A stretch of 64,000 nucleotides of DNA, taken from assembly GCF_004353905.1 (NCBI RefSeq), contig NZ_SMOD01000003.1, forward strand, positions 338,774 to 402,773, written 5' to 3'. Source of the DNA: Paraburkholderia guartelaensis. GTDB taxonomy: Bacteria; Pseudomonadota; Gammaproteobacteria; Burkholderiales; Burkholderiaceae. Of this stretch, positions 1 to 9,821 are shown one piece after another (position 1 is the stretch's first letter; each line of letters opens with the position of its first letter). The translations under genes were made by a program, and so were the position numbers. A model generated the notes under the pieces. That model saw only the letters and a program-made list of their open reading frames with translations, searched no databases and was not told the DNA's origin.

Positions 1-808
1 GCCATCGGCGGTTTCGTATGACGCTTCTTCGTCCGGATCGTCGGGGCTCGGCGCCGCGAACTACGCGCTGCGTGACCGCGTTGCGCGCGTCATCGGGCCG
101 ATCGCGACGTATGCGGCGGGGCCGAAGGCGGGCCAGCTCGTCGCGCCCGATGTGGAGGCGTGGTTCCAGGCGGATCGCTTCGGCGGCCAGCCGCATATCG
201 TCGCGCAATGGGCCAACGCGCATAACAGCCTCGCGCAGGCGTGGGTCAATGCTGATCCCACGCACGGCGCTTATGTGGATGCCTGGGCGAAGCAGCATCC
301 CGCCGACGTGAAGCAATGGATAGCCGCAAACCCCGGCACGCCGCAGCCGAAGGCCGCTGATCTCGCGGTGCTGTTCTTCACGGCGTTTTCGGCGGCGAAT
401 CCGGGCAAGTTCCCGTCCGCCGTCACGCACAAGGACGCCAACGGGAAGGACGTGAGTGCGATCGAGCCCGTGAACGCGGGGAGCGATGTTCAGTCGATCT
501 TCTTCGACATGTGGCGGCAGGACCATCCGGACGTCGCGCTGCAGAACGTGCCGGGCGACCTCGTGACCGCATCCGCTTCGGGTCTCGACCCGGACATCAC
601 GCTCGCGAACGCGATGTTCCAGCTCGACCGCGTGGCGGCGGCATGGGCGAAGGATACGAAGCGCGATCCGGCAATGGTGCGCGCCGAGATCGCCGCGATG
701 CTGCACGACACGTCGCATGCTCCGCTCGCCGGCCTCGTGGGTGAGCCGATGGTGAACGTGTTGCAGATGAATCTGCATCTGCGCCGGCGTTATGGCGCGC
801 CCGCTTGA
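1..808 (+). CDS. kdpC: Potassium-transporting ATPase subunit C (KdpC), 5' truncated by window edge, with large insertion
   Basis: KdpC is the single-span accessory subunit that stabilises the KdpFABC high-affinity potassium pump. The reading frame is open from base 2 and has no start in the window. It begins with the KdpC signature YDASSSGSSGLG, and the C-terminus carries the KdpC hallmark DLVTASASGLDPDIT followed by GEPMVNVLQMNL. In E. coli KdpC these two motifs lie about 45 residues apart. Here roughly 130 extra residues lie between them (about positions 100-520), rich in Ala, Trp, His and Asp. The N-terminal transmembrane helix and kdpFAB must lie upstream, outside the window. No kdpD or kdpE follows. 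The family call is firm; the role of the insertion is unknown. Confidence 0.85.
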   Translation, partial: PSAVSYDASSSGSSGLGAANYALRDRVARVIGPIATYAAGPKAGQLVAPDVEAWFQADRFGGQPHIVAQWANAHNSLAQAWVNADPTHGAYVDAWAKQHPADVKQWIAANPGTPQPKAADLAVLFFTAFSAANPGKFPSAVTHKDANGKDVSAIEPVNAGSDVQSIFFDMWRQDHPDVALQNVPGDLVTASASGLDPDITLANAMFQLDRVAAAWAKDTKRDPAMVRAEIAAMLHDTSHAPLAGLVGEPMVNVLQMNLHLRRRYGAPA

Positions 809-908
809 GCGCGCTGGATGATCGGGCCAATGTACGCGCGTGCGCCGTACTGCGTGCCCGTCGCGGGGGCGCTGGCCGCGGCACAGTGATCCCCGCGAAC
901 CGCCCAGG

Positions 909-2330
909 CTAAGCCGGCGCGAGCGCCAGATGCAGCGGCGTATGCGGCCTTAGCGTCACGTTGAGCACGGGACGCGGGGCCGCCATGCCGTCCGGTATCG
1001 AGAGCATGTAGCGCTGCAACACCATCGCCGCGATCACCGTCATCTCAGTCATGGCCAGATGCTGGGCGAGGCAGACGCGCGGACCCATGCCGAACGGCGA
1101 CCACGCTCCGCGTTGGGCGGGTGCGGCTTCGCGGGCGAAGCGCTCGGGCTTGAACGCGGCGGGGTCCGCGAACCAGCGCGCGTCATGTTGCATCAATTGC
1201 ACGGGCAGCATAAAGAGCGTGCGCGCCGGGAAGCGCCACGGACCGAGGTCCACCGCGCGCAGCGAGCGGCGGCTAATCAGAACCGGCGCGGCGGGGTAGA
1301 GGCGCAGCGTTTCCTCGAGGGTCTGCGTGAGCCACGGCAGCGCGGTGCGGACATCGGCGCCCGGCGCGCGGCCTTGCAGCGCCTCGCTCACCTCTTCACG
1401 CGCGGCGGCCTGCGCCGACGGGTTCGAGGCCATGCACCATGCCCACCACGTAAGCGTGGCCGCAGTCGTTTCGTGGCCCGCGAGGAAAGTCGTCATGCAT
1501 TCGTCGCGCACCGCCTGGAGCGGCCATGTGCGCGGGTCTTCGCGATGCAGATGCAAGAGACGCGAGAGCAGGTCGTCGGGCCACGCACTTTCGGACAGCG
1601 CAAGGCGCGCTTGCAGATGCTGCTCGATGAGATCCTTCAATGCGCGGATGGCCTGCCGCTTGGCGCGCTTCCAGGGCATCCAGTCGGGCGCGCTGGCGGG
1701 CCAATAGAATTCGGCGTTGGCCGCTTCGCTCGCCACGCGGACGGCGTCTTCGGCCTCGCGTGCGTGCGCGCCGATGTGCGCCGAGAACATCATCCGCAAG
1801 ATCACATCCATGGTGAGCGAGGTCAGCGCGTTTTCCACGGGCCAGTGCGCGTCATGCGAGGGCCACTGCGCGAGCGCGGCAGCCGTCGCTGCCGCTACGC
1901 CCGGCACGAAGGCCTGCACGGTCTTCGGCGTGAAGCCGGGCTGCATCGCCTGACGTTTTACGCGCCACGCATCGCCTTCGGAAGTCAGCACGCTGTGGCC
2001 GTGCAACTGCGCGAAGATGCTCGTGCCGCGCTCCCAGCGGATCAGCGCGTCGTGATGCGTCACGAGGAGTTCGCGCGCGAGCTGCGGGTCAGTCACCATG
2101 ATCGCGTGCTCGGGGAAGGTGCGCACGTGCACGACGTCGCCGTAGGTGCGCTGCCATTCGGCGAGCGTGCCGAGCAGGTCGCGGGACATGCGGCGCAACA
2201 GGTGCCAGCCGGTCAGACCGGCCGGCGGGCCGGGCGGCCATGTGCCGGCGGGCGGAAGCGAAGGCGGCTCTTCGTCGCGCTTCGCATGAAAGGGACATTG
2301 AGTGGTCGATGGCGTATTCATGACCCGCAT
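909..2330 (-). CDS. Cytochrome P450 monooxygenase
   Basis: This is a soluble heme-thiolate monooxygenase of 473 aa. It has the I-helix oxygen-activation motif AGHETTA, the K-helix ExxR (EETLR), and the heme loop FGMGPRVCLAQH with proximal ligand Cys420. The N-terminus has a proline-rich stretch (PPGPPAGLTG) typical of P450s but no clear membrane anchor. I chose the ATG at 2330 because GAAGG lies 6-7 bases upstream; an ATG nine bases later is possible. No ferredoxin or reductase gene lies nearby, so electrons must come from elsewhere. An AraC-family regulator is divergent across 78 bp and is the likely controller. Substrate unknown; the sequence style is closer to fatty-acid hydroxylating P450s than to camphor-type ones, which is a weak inference. 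Confidence 0.9.
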   Translation of the reverse strand: MRVMNTPSTTQCPFHAKRDEEPPSLPPAGTWPPGPPAGLTGWHLLRRMSRDLLGTLAEWQRTYGDVVHVRTFPEHAIMVTDPQLARELLVTHHDALIRWERGTSIFAQLHGHSVLTSEGDAWRVKRQAMQPGFTPKTVQAFVPGVAAATAAALAQWPSHDAHWPVENALTSLTMDVILRMMFSAHIGAHAREAEDAVRVASEAANAEFYWPASAPDWMPWKRAKRQAIRALKDLIEQHLQARLALSESAWPDDLLSRLLHLHREDPRTWPLQAVRDECMTTFLAGHETTAATLTWWAWCMASNPSAQAAAREEVSEALQGRAPGADVRTALPWLTQTLEETLRLYPAAPVLISRRSLRAVDLGPWRFPARTLFMLPVQLMQHDARWFADPAAFKPERFAREAAPAQRGAWSPFGMGPRVCLAQHLAMTEMTVIAAMVLQRYMLSIPDGMAAPRPVLNVTLRPHTPLHLALAPA

Positions 2331-2408
2331 TGCACACCTTCGGCGGGTGCGCGTCTTGAACGCAAACGACATCGACGCGCTTACCGCGCTCGCCTATACT
2401 GCGCGGTC

Positions 2409-3347
2409 ATGTCCACCGCAACGCCTCCCAGCTCGATTGCCTGCCCCGACCGATGGGCGCGCGCGCCGCGTGCATTTTGCGGCGCCGAGCGTCCTCATGC
2501 GCGGCTCTATCCGCCTCCTGCGGCGTTGGCGGAAGCCATCGTGGCCGTGGCCTGCCGCGATACGCGCGGCTTCGACCTGAACGACGCGCAGCGCCTCTCG
2601 CATTTCCCGGCCTCGCCGCTCGTGTGTCTCTCGTGGTACCGCGAACTGGATGCCGGGCTCGTGGAATCGACCGCGAACGGGCCGTTGTGGCGGCCCTTCG
2701 GCACGGCGTTCACGCTTTCAGGCAGCCAGTCGCAGCCCACCACGAGCTGGGCGCCGACCACGGGCTTTGGCGGCATGGTGTGCTTCAACGCCGATGCAGC
2801 AAAGGCGCTGTTCGATCTCGATCTGGCCGTAGTCCACGACCGTTTTCTGTGTGCGCACGAGACGCTGGGCCGCGAGTGGCTGCCGCTCCTCGACGCCTTG
2901 CTTTGCACTGCCGACGATGCCCAGACGCTCGCGGTGCTCGAACACCATCTCGCGCCTCGCTGGAATGCCGTTCGCGGCTACCGGTCCTCTGTTGCCACGC
3001 TACGCGAGGCGGGCCGCTGGTGGGTGGGGCGTCTTGCGTGGCAGGCGCGCGAATGGGGCCACACGCATAGCGCGCGGCAGGTGGAGCGGCGCATCAAGGC
3101 ATATAGCGGGCGCTCGCTTCGCGAGTGGCACTCGCTCGTCAAGGCCGAAGGCGCGTATTTCGCGGCAACGGAGCGCCTTGCCAACGGTCAGTCCTTCGAC
3201 TGGGCGGCGTTCGCCCAGGACGAAGGCTTCGCAGATCAAGCGCACCTGAGCCGCACGACCCGCCGCATGACCGGCTTCTCGCCCACCGACTTTGCGCAGC
3301 GCTATGTCGAGGACGAGTCGTTCTGGATGTACCGGCTGTGGGTGTGA
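2409..3347 (+). CDS. AraC-family transcriptional regulator
   Basis: A 312-aa regulator whose last ~90 residues form the AraC double helix-turn-helix. The visible pattern is a first helix pair around HSARQVERRIKAYSG and a second around FADQAHLSRTTRRMTGFSP, the usual AraC signature. The N-terminal ~200 residues form an effector-binding domain I cannot assign to a ligand; it contains a W/G-rich stretch (TTGFGGMVCF). The gene is divergent from the P450 at 909-2330 across only 78 bp, so it most likely controls that gene and perhaps itself. The frame stays open for over 1.3 kb upstream, antisense to the P450, but that extension is a GC-rich shadow; the ATG at 2409 gives the compact family length. 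Confidence 0.85.
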   Translation: MSTATPPSSIACPDRWARAPRAFCGAERPHARLYPPPAALAEAIVAVACRDTRGFDLNDAQRLSHFPASPLVCLSWYRELDAGLVESTANGPLWRPFGTAFTLSGSQSQPTTSWAPTTGFGGMVCFNADAAKALFDLDLAVVHDRFLCAHETLGREWLPLLDALLCTADDAQTLAVLEHHLAPRWNAVRGYRSSVATLREAGRWWVGRLAWQAREWGHTHSARQVERRIKAYSGRSLREWHSLVKAEGAYFAATERLANGQSFDWAAFAQDEGFADQAHLSRTTRRMTGFSPTDFAQRYVEDESFWMYRLWV

Positions 3348-3366
3348 GCGGGTCGCGCGCACAAGC

Positions 3367-5431
<2,065 letters not shown>

Positions 5432-5467
5432 GCCTGCCTGCAATGTATTGTGTCCCGCGCCCGCGCG

Positions 5468-5483
5468 GATACAGTGAGATACA
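5468..5483. promoter_or_regulatory. Tandem GATACA repeat upstream of sensor kinase
   Basis: Two perfect GATACA hexamers start at 5468 and 5478, exactly 10 bp apart. On the minus strand this reads TGTATC-N4-TGTATC. The pair lies 57-72 bp upstream of the sensor-kinase ATG at 5540. A GGTATAAAT stretch, a possible -10, follows at about 5501-5509. The 10-bp period is typical of tandem binding by OmpR-family regulators. The same unit recurs at 15999, 18724, 18829, 23040, 23121 and 25181. Confidence 0.55.
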
Positions 5484-5539
5484 AAGCCTCTCGCGGCATG
5501 CGGTATAAATCCATCATTCCCTGCACACGGAGTCCGAAC

Positions 5540-6916
5540 ATGCACGCCGATGGACTTGCGGCCCGCCGCACACCGCTGATTTTAGCGGGCGGCGCGGCAA
5601 TGAGCGCGCTGCACTGGCCGCGCACGCTGTTCGCGCGCCTCGCCCTGATCCTTTGCATCGGCCTCGCGCTCGCGCAGGGGCTGTCGTTCAAGCTCACGAT
5701 GACCGAGCGCAACGACGCCACCGCGAACATGATGACCAATTACATCTCGCGCGAAGTCGCCATCTCCGTGGCGCTGCTCGACCATCTGCCCGCGGCCGAA
5801 CGCGCCGCGTGGCTGCCGCAGCTCGCGCGGCGCACCTATAGCTTCATCCTTGGTCCCGGCACGCCGGGCGAGCCGCCCGAAGCGAGCCGCTCGAAGGACG
5901 TGGCCTCGGCCATCGCGGCGGGCCTAGGGGACAAGTACGCGCTCACGACCAATTCGGTGCCCGGCAAGCACGAACGCCTGCAGATCCACCTGCGGCTGTC
6001 GGACGGCTCGCCGCTCACGATCGATTACCGCCCGGGGCCCGCGCTGCCGCTGTCGGGCTGGCTGCCGGCCGTGCTCATCGCCCAGCTCGTCGTGCTGGCG
6101 GCGTGCTGCTGGTTCGCGGTGCGCACTGCCACGCGGCCGCTGCACGAACTGGCCCGCGTGGCCGATGCGCTCGGTCCGGACCTGAAGGCGGAGCGCCTCG
6201 AGGAAGAAGGGCCCTCCGAAGTGGCGCGCGCAGCGCGCGCGTTCAACGCGATGCAGGAGCGCATCTCGGCGCACGTGGCCGAGCGTATGCAGATTCTGGC
6301 GGCCATCTCCCACGATCTGCAGACGCCGATCACGCGTATGCGGCTGCGCGTGGACCAGATGGACGACGAAGCGCAAGCGGGCAAGCTCGCGCAGGACCTG
6401 CACGAGATGGAGCAACTGGTGAAGGAAGGCGTGGCCTACGCGCGCACGCTGCACGGCACCGGCGAAGCGCCCGCCCGCGTCGACCTCGATGCGCTGCTCG
6501 ACAGCCTGGTCTGCGATTACGTGGATGCGGGCTCGCCCGTCACCTTCGAGCGCCGCCTGGACGTGGCGATCGTTACGCGCGTGCAGGCGCTGCGCCGCAT
6601 CGTCGGCAATCTCGTGGATAACGCGCTGAAGTATGGGAACACGGCGGCCATCGAGGTGAGCGCGTCGCCGCAGGACAAGACCGTCACGATCTCGGTGCTC
6701 GACAGCGGCCCCGGCATTCCGGAAGAAGCACTCGAAAAGGTGTTCGAGCCGTTCTACCGGCTCGAAACCTCGCGCAACCGGGGCACGGGCGGCACGGGCC
6801 TCGGCCTCGCGATTTCGCGCCAGCTCGCCGTGGCGATGGGCGCACAGCTCACGCTGCGCAACCGGCCCGAAGGCGGGCTGGAAGGGCGGCTCGTGCTTGG
6901 CGGCGCGCAGGCGTGA
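5540..6916 (+). CDS. Two-component sensor histidine kinase (EnvZ-like)
   Basis: A 458-aa inner-membrane kinase. Order: cytoplasmic N-tail, TM1 about residues 29-48, periplasmic sensor loop about 50-170, TM2 about 172-195 (PAVLIAQLVVLAACCWF), HAMP, dimerisation/phosphoacceptor helix with His258 in ISHDLQTP, then a HATPase domain with N-box Asn361 (LVDNALKYG), G1 (DSGPGIPEEAL), F-box (FEPFYRL) and G2 (GTGGTGLGLAI). The ATG at 5540 has CGGAG 7 bases upstream; an ATG at 5600 is the alternative. No response regulator is adjacent; the nearest is 1.15 kb downstream on the same strand (8069). The upstream tandem GATACA repeat suggests autoregulation. The periplasmic domain has no recognised ligand motif. 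Confidence 0.9.
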   Translation: MHADGLAARRTPLILAGGAAMSALHWPRTLFARLALILCIGLALAQGLSFKLTMTERNDATANMMTNYISREVAISVALLDHLPAAERAAWLPQLARRTYSFILGPGTPGEPPEASRSKDVASAIAAGLGDKYALTTNSVPGKHERLQIHLRLSDGSPLTIDYRPGPALPLSGWLPAVLIAQLVVLAACCWFAVRTATRPLHELARVADALGPDLKAERLEEEGPSEVARAARAFNAMQERISAHVAERMQILAAISHDLQTPITRMRLRVDQMDDEAQAGKLAQDLHEMEQLVKEGVAYARTLHGTGEAPARVDLDALLDSLVCDYVDAGSPVTFERRLDVAIVTRVQALRRIVGNLVDNALKYGNTAAIEVSASPQDKTVTISVLDSGPGIPEEALEKVFEPFYRLETSRNRGTGGTGLGLAISRQLAVAMGAQLTLRNRPEGGLEGRLVLGGAQA

Positions 6917-6962
6917 AAAGCGGCGCGCCGTGAGCGCCTGATCGTGTGAGTCAGGCGGTCAC

Positions 6963-7328
6963 TCAAGCGAGCGGAATGAACACGTTGAACTGGCCTTCCT
7001 CGGGGTGGCGCGAGCGATGGCCCTTGCCAATGGTGTCTTCGCACAGCACGACCGTGCCCGGCTCGCAGTGGCGCGTGTCGCCGTCGCTCGTTTCGAACTC
7101 GACCCAGCCGGTCATCCAGATCACGAACTGACGAACCGGCGTGGTGTGCCAGTCCGCCTCCTTGAGGCCCGCCGGCACCCAGCCAAAGCGCACCGCCTTC
7201 GCCGGCTCCCATGTCGAGAGGTAAATGGGCGGGATGTTGGGAAAGAGCTCGAGCGGCGTGAGCGGGATATCGATGTCCTCGAAATGGGACTCACCCTGGG
7301 CGTCGGCGTAGATGCGCAGACATTTCAT
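6963..7328 (-). CDS. Small cupin-domain protein
   Basis: A 121-aa single-cupin protein. Its core carries the motif-2 pattern CEPGTVVLCEDTIGKGH, with a predicted metal site from the two cupin motifs (KEADWHTTPVRQF upstream). The ATG at 7328 follows a strong CAGGAGG. It lies convergent to the sensor-kinase gene, 46 bp beyond its end, and splits the kinase from the response regulator. Such small cupins are usually enzymes or ligand sensors of unknown substrate; no function can be assigned here. Confidence 0.75.
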   Translation of the reverse strand: MKCLRIYADAQGESHFEDIDIPLTPLELFPNIPPIYLSTWEPAKAVRFGWVPAGLKEADWHTTPVRQFVIWMTGWVEFETSDGDTRHCEPGTVVLCEDTIGKGHRSRHPEEGQFNVFIPLA

Positions 7329-7561
7329 GAGGACCTCCTGTAGCCGTTCTTTGCGTTTCGCTCGCTTTCAGCTTGCGAGCATAAACAATGCCGGTTTGTG
7401 GCTGGCCCGGCTGTGGTCATCGCCGGCCATTTCAGGTCGATATGCGGCGCGCCGAATGGGCGCTAGCGGACATTGTCGTCCCGAATCGGGCGGGGCGGTT
7501 CCAGGTTGTACGCGGCGGGTGGCGCGCTATCCATCACCCATCGAAATCAATGGAGAGCAAG

Positions 7562-7945
7562 ATGAGCACGTCGACGAGCACGACCCGCTGGAAGGGTTCC
7601 TGTCATTGCGGTGCGGTAAAGTTCGAAGTCCACACGCCGATCGAACCCGCCGGGCGTTGCAACTGCAGCCTGTGCCGCCGCAAGGGCGCGCTGATGAGCC
7701 CGTTGTTCGAGGCACGCGAACTGACGATCCTCGCGGGCGAAGACGCGCTCACGCTGTACCAGTTCAACACGCGCGTGGCGAAGCATTATTTCTGCAAGCA
7801 CTGCGGCATTTATCCGTTTCACCAGACGCGCAGGGACCCGGCGCGCTGGCGCGTCAATCTCGGCTGCCTGGAGGGCGTGGATGTCTACGCGCTCGAAGCG
7901 TCGGTTGCCGACGGTGCTAGTCTTTCCCTGGTGGATGACGCATGA
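7562..7945 (+). CDS. GFA-family zinc-binding protein (glutathione-dependent formaldehyde-activating enzyme-like)
   Basis: A 127-aa protein with the GFA/CENP-V zinc pattern: GSCHCGAV, then CNCSLC, then CKHCG. The family adopts the fold first described for the glutathione-dependent formaldehyde-activating enzyme Gfa, but most members have no proven activity. I chose the ATG at 7562, preceded by GGAG six bases upstream, over the in-frame ATG at 7550. Its stop overlaps the start of a very small candidate gene at 7942 (ATGA), and the response regulator begins 123 bp further on. Two more GFA-like genes occur at 20655 and 21068. Confidence 0.8.
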   Translation: MSTSTSTTRWKGSCHCGAVKFEVHTPIEPAGRCNCSLCRRKGALMSPLFEARELTILAGEDALTLYQFNTRVAKHYFCKHCGIYPFHQTRRDPARWRVNLGCLEGVDVYALEASVADGASLSLVDDA

Positions 7946-8106
7946 AACGCCTGCTCGCCATCCTGTTCTTCGCGGCGAGCGGCCTGGCTGCGGAGATTGC
8001 GCATCCGGTGTACTGTTCGTGCATTGCCGAAACCCGTTCACGCCTCGCGCGCAAGGAGAAAAATACCAATGACGGAAAAGATGGATCACGTTCTGATCGT
8101 CGATGA
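7942..8106 (+). CDS. Possible small exported peptide (54 aa)
   Basis: An ATG overlapping the stop codon of the upstream GFA gene (ATGA) opens a 54-codon frame. It starts with a signal-peptide-like stretch: MKRLL, then a hydrophobic run ILFFAASGLAA. After that come two cysteines (CSC) and a basic tail. The end of the frame overlaps the first codons of the response regulator. The signal-like start and the translational-coupling geometry support it; the low-complexity basic tail and the overlap argue against it. It may be only a leader that couples translation into the regulator gene. Confidence 0.25.
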   Translation: MKRLLAILFFAASGLAAEIAHPVYCSCIAETRSRLARKEKNTNDGKDGSRSDRR

Positions 8107-8812
8107 CGATCGCGGCATACGTGAACTGGTCGGAGCCTACCTCGAGAAGAACGGCATGCGCGTGTCGCTGGCCGCGAACGGGCGCGAAATGCGTTCGGTG
8201 CTGGAGGGCGGCGCGCCCGACCTGATCGTGCTCGACCTCATGATGCCCGGCGACGACGGGCTCGTGCTGTGCCGCGAGCTGCGCGCGGGCAAGTTCCGCG
8301 CCGTGCCCGTGGTGATGCTCACCGCGCGCAATGAAGAGACGGATCGCATCGTGGGCCTCGAAATGGGCGCCGACGACTACCTGCCCAAGCCCTTCGCCGT
8401 GCGCGAACTGTTCGCGCGCATCCGCTCGGTGCTGCGCCGCACACGCATGCTGCCGCCGGGCATGGAAGTGAGCGAATCGGCGCAACTGCTCGCGTTCGGC
8501 GACTGGCGGCTCGACACCACGGCGCGGCATCTGCTGGACGCCGAGGGCACGATCGTCGCGCTGAGCGGCGCGGAATACCGGCTGTTGCGCGTGTTTCTCG
8601 ACCATCCGCAGCGCGTACTCACGCGCGACCAACTGCTGAGCCTCACGCAAGGCCGCCAGGCCGACGCGTTCGACCGCTCGATCGACCTGCTTGTGAGCCG
8701 GCTGCGCCAGCGTCTGCGCGATGAGGCGCGCGAGCCGCGTTACATCAAGACGCTGCGCAGCGAGGGGTATGTGTTTTCCTCCGCGGTGACCACGGTCGAA
8801 GCACCGGAGTAA
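8069..8812 (+). CDS. OmpR-family response regulator
   Basis: A 247-aa two-component regulator. The receiver domain (residues about 5-120) has the acidic pocket VDDD, phosphoacceptor Asp56 in VLDLMMP, Thr in MLTAR and Lys107 in LPKPF. The C-terminal winged helix is OmpR/PhoB type: LSGAEYRLLRVFLDHP, a recognition helix region RSIDLLVSRLRQRL, and the wing YIKTLRSEGYVF. AAGGAG lies ten bases upstream of the ATG at 8069. The best partner is the kinase at 5540-6916, which is on the same strand but separated by two genes. OmpR-type regulators bind direct repeats about 10-11 bp apart, matching the GATACA/TGTATC repeats found across this window; the link is inference. Confidence 0.9.
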   Translation: MTEKMDHVLIVDDDRGIRELVGAYLEKNGMRVSLAANGREMRSVLEGGAPDLIVLDLMMPGDDGLVLCRELRAGKFRAVPVVMLTARNEETDRIVGLEMGADDYLPKPFAVRELFARIRSVLRRTRMLPPGMEVSESAQLLAFGDWRLDTTARHLLDAEGTIVALSGAEYRLLRVFLDHPQRVLTRDQLLSLTQGRQADAFDRSIDLLVSRLRQRLRDEAREPRYIKTLRSEGYVFSSAVTTVEAPE

Positions 8813-8824
8813 GTCCGGCCCGAG

Positions 8825-9745
8825 TCAGGTCTGGCCGAAGAAACGCAGCAGTGCTTCGGCCACTGCTGCGGGCTGCTCCTCCGGCAGGAAATGGCCGCAG
8901 TGGGCAAGCGTCGCGCCTTGCACCTCATCGGCGTAAGCGCGCAGTGGACCGGCCATATCGGCAATCGAGCCCTGATCGGCGCTTAGCGCGAGAACGGGCA
9001 TCCGCAATTTGCCGCGCGTGCTCAACTCGCGATTCTGGCGCGCCGAAACGTCGGCGGCGCGATAGTAGGCCAGCCCCGCGCGCAATCCGCCTTCCTTCGT
9101 CAACACGCGCAGATACTCGTCGATATCGGCATCCGTGAAGGTTTGCGGATTCGCCGTTTTGCGGCGCAGAAACCAATCCAGATACGCGCGCTCCTTGCCC
9201 GCTATCAGCAACTCCGGCAGATCGGGAATCGCATGGAAGGCGAAGTGCCAGGTGCGCCACGCGCGCTCGGGCGCTACGGGCAAAGCTTCCGGCAGCGTGA
9301 TGCCGGGAATGCCGGCGTCGAGCAACGCAAGACTCGACACTTCATCGCCGAATAGCGCCGCATAAGGGTAAGCGACCCATGCGCCGACGTCGTGGGCGGC
9401 GAGGTGGTAGCGGCGTGCATCCAGCTTGCCGAGCAACGCGTGCAGGGCGGTTGCGAGCGATTGTGTGTCGTAGCCACCCTGTGGGCGGTCGGAGTCGCCC
9501 TGGCCGGGCAAGTCAGGGACGATCACGCGATATCGCCCGGCGAGGAGCGGCATGACCTTGCGCCACGCGAACCAGCTTTCCGGATAGCCGGCCAGCAGCA
9601 CGACGGTTTCCCCTTCCTCCTTTCCGCCGATGACGTAGTGGAGCCGCGTGCCTTCGATCGTTTCGAAGCGATGCGCGAAGCCGGGCAGGACGGGGTCGGG
9701 CAACGAGGCCGGACCGTGGTCGATGATGCGTGAGGGCGTACTCAT
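8825..9745 (-). CDS. Alpha/beta hydrolase (epoxide hydrolase / haloalkane dehalogenase-like)
   Basis: A 306-aa hydrolase with an oxyanion motif GYPESWFAW, the nucleophile elbow AAHDVGAW with Asp as nucleophile (the epoxide-hydrolase/dehalogenase subtype), and a C-terminal His in LAHCGHFLPEE. An Asp nucleophile excludes ordinary esterases. The ATG at 9745 is preceded by AGGAG. The gene lies 76 bp downstream of a TetR regulator on the same strand. An operator-like inverted repeat matching the one in front of that regulator sits in the gap, so the hydrolase is almost certainly its target. Confidence 0.85.
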   Translation of the reverse strand: MSTPSRIIDHGPASLPDPVLPGFAHRFETIEGTRLHYVIGGKEEGETVVLLAGYPESWFAWRKVMPLLAGRYRVIVPDLPGQGDSDRPQGGYDTQSLATALHALLGKLDARRYHLAAHDVGAWVAYPYAALFGDEVSSLALLDAGIPGITLPEALPVAPERAWRTWHFAFHAIPDLPELLIAGKERAYLDWFLRRKTANPQTFTDADIDEYLRVLTKEGGLRAGLAYYRAADVSARQNRELSTRGKLRMPVLALSADQGSIADMAGPLRAYADEVQGATLAHCGHFLPEEQPAAVAEALLRFFGQT

Positions 9746-9785
9746 GACGTGACACTCCTGTGGGTTCAAGAAACGCAGGCATAGA

Positions 9786-9805
9786 TTGGAAATATTCATT
9801 TCCAA
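9786..9805. promoter_or_regulatory. TetR operator copy 2 (in front of hydrolase)
   Basis: TTGGAAATA-TT-CATTTCCAA, with 9-base arms matching at eight of nine positions, centred on TT. It shares the core GGAAATR-TT-CATTTCC with the perfect copy at 10454-10473. It sits between the TetR gene and the hydrolase, about 40 bases before the hydrolase start on the minus strand. Confidence 0.75.
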
Positions 9806-9821
9806 ATTAGCCAAAAAAATT

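Noticed and set aside
1059..2408. Long + strand open frame running through the P450 gene and into the AraC gene
   Set aside because: It is antisense to a well-supported P450; the Arg-rich composition is that of a GC shadow. AraC starts at 2409.
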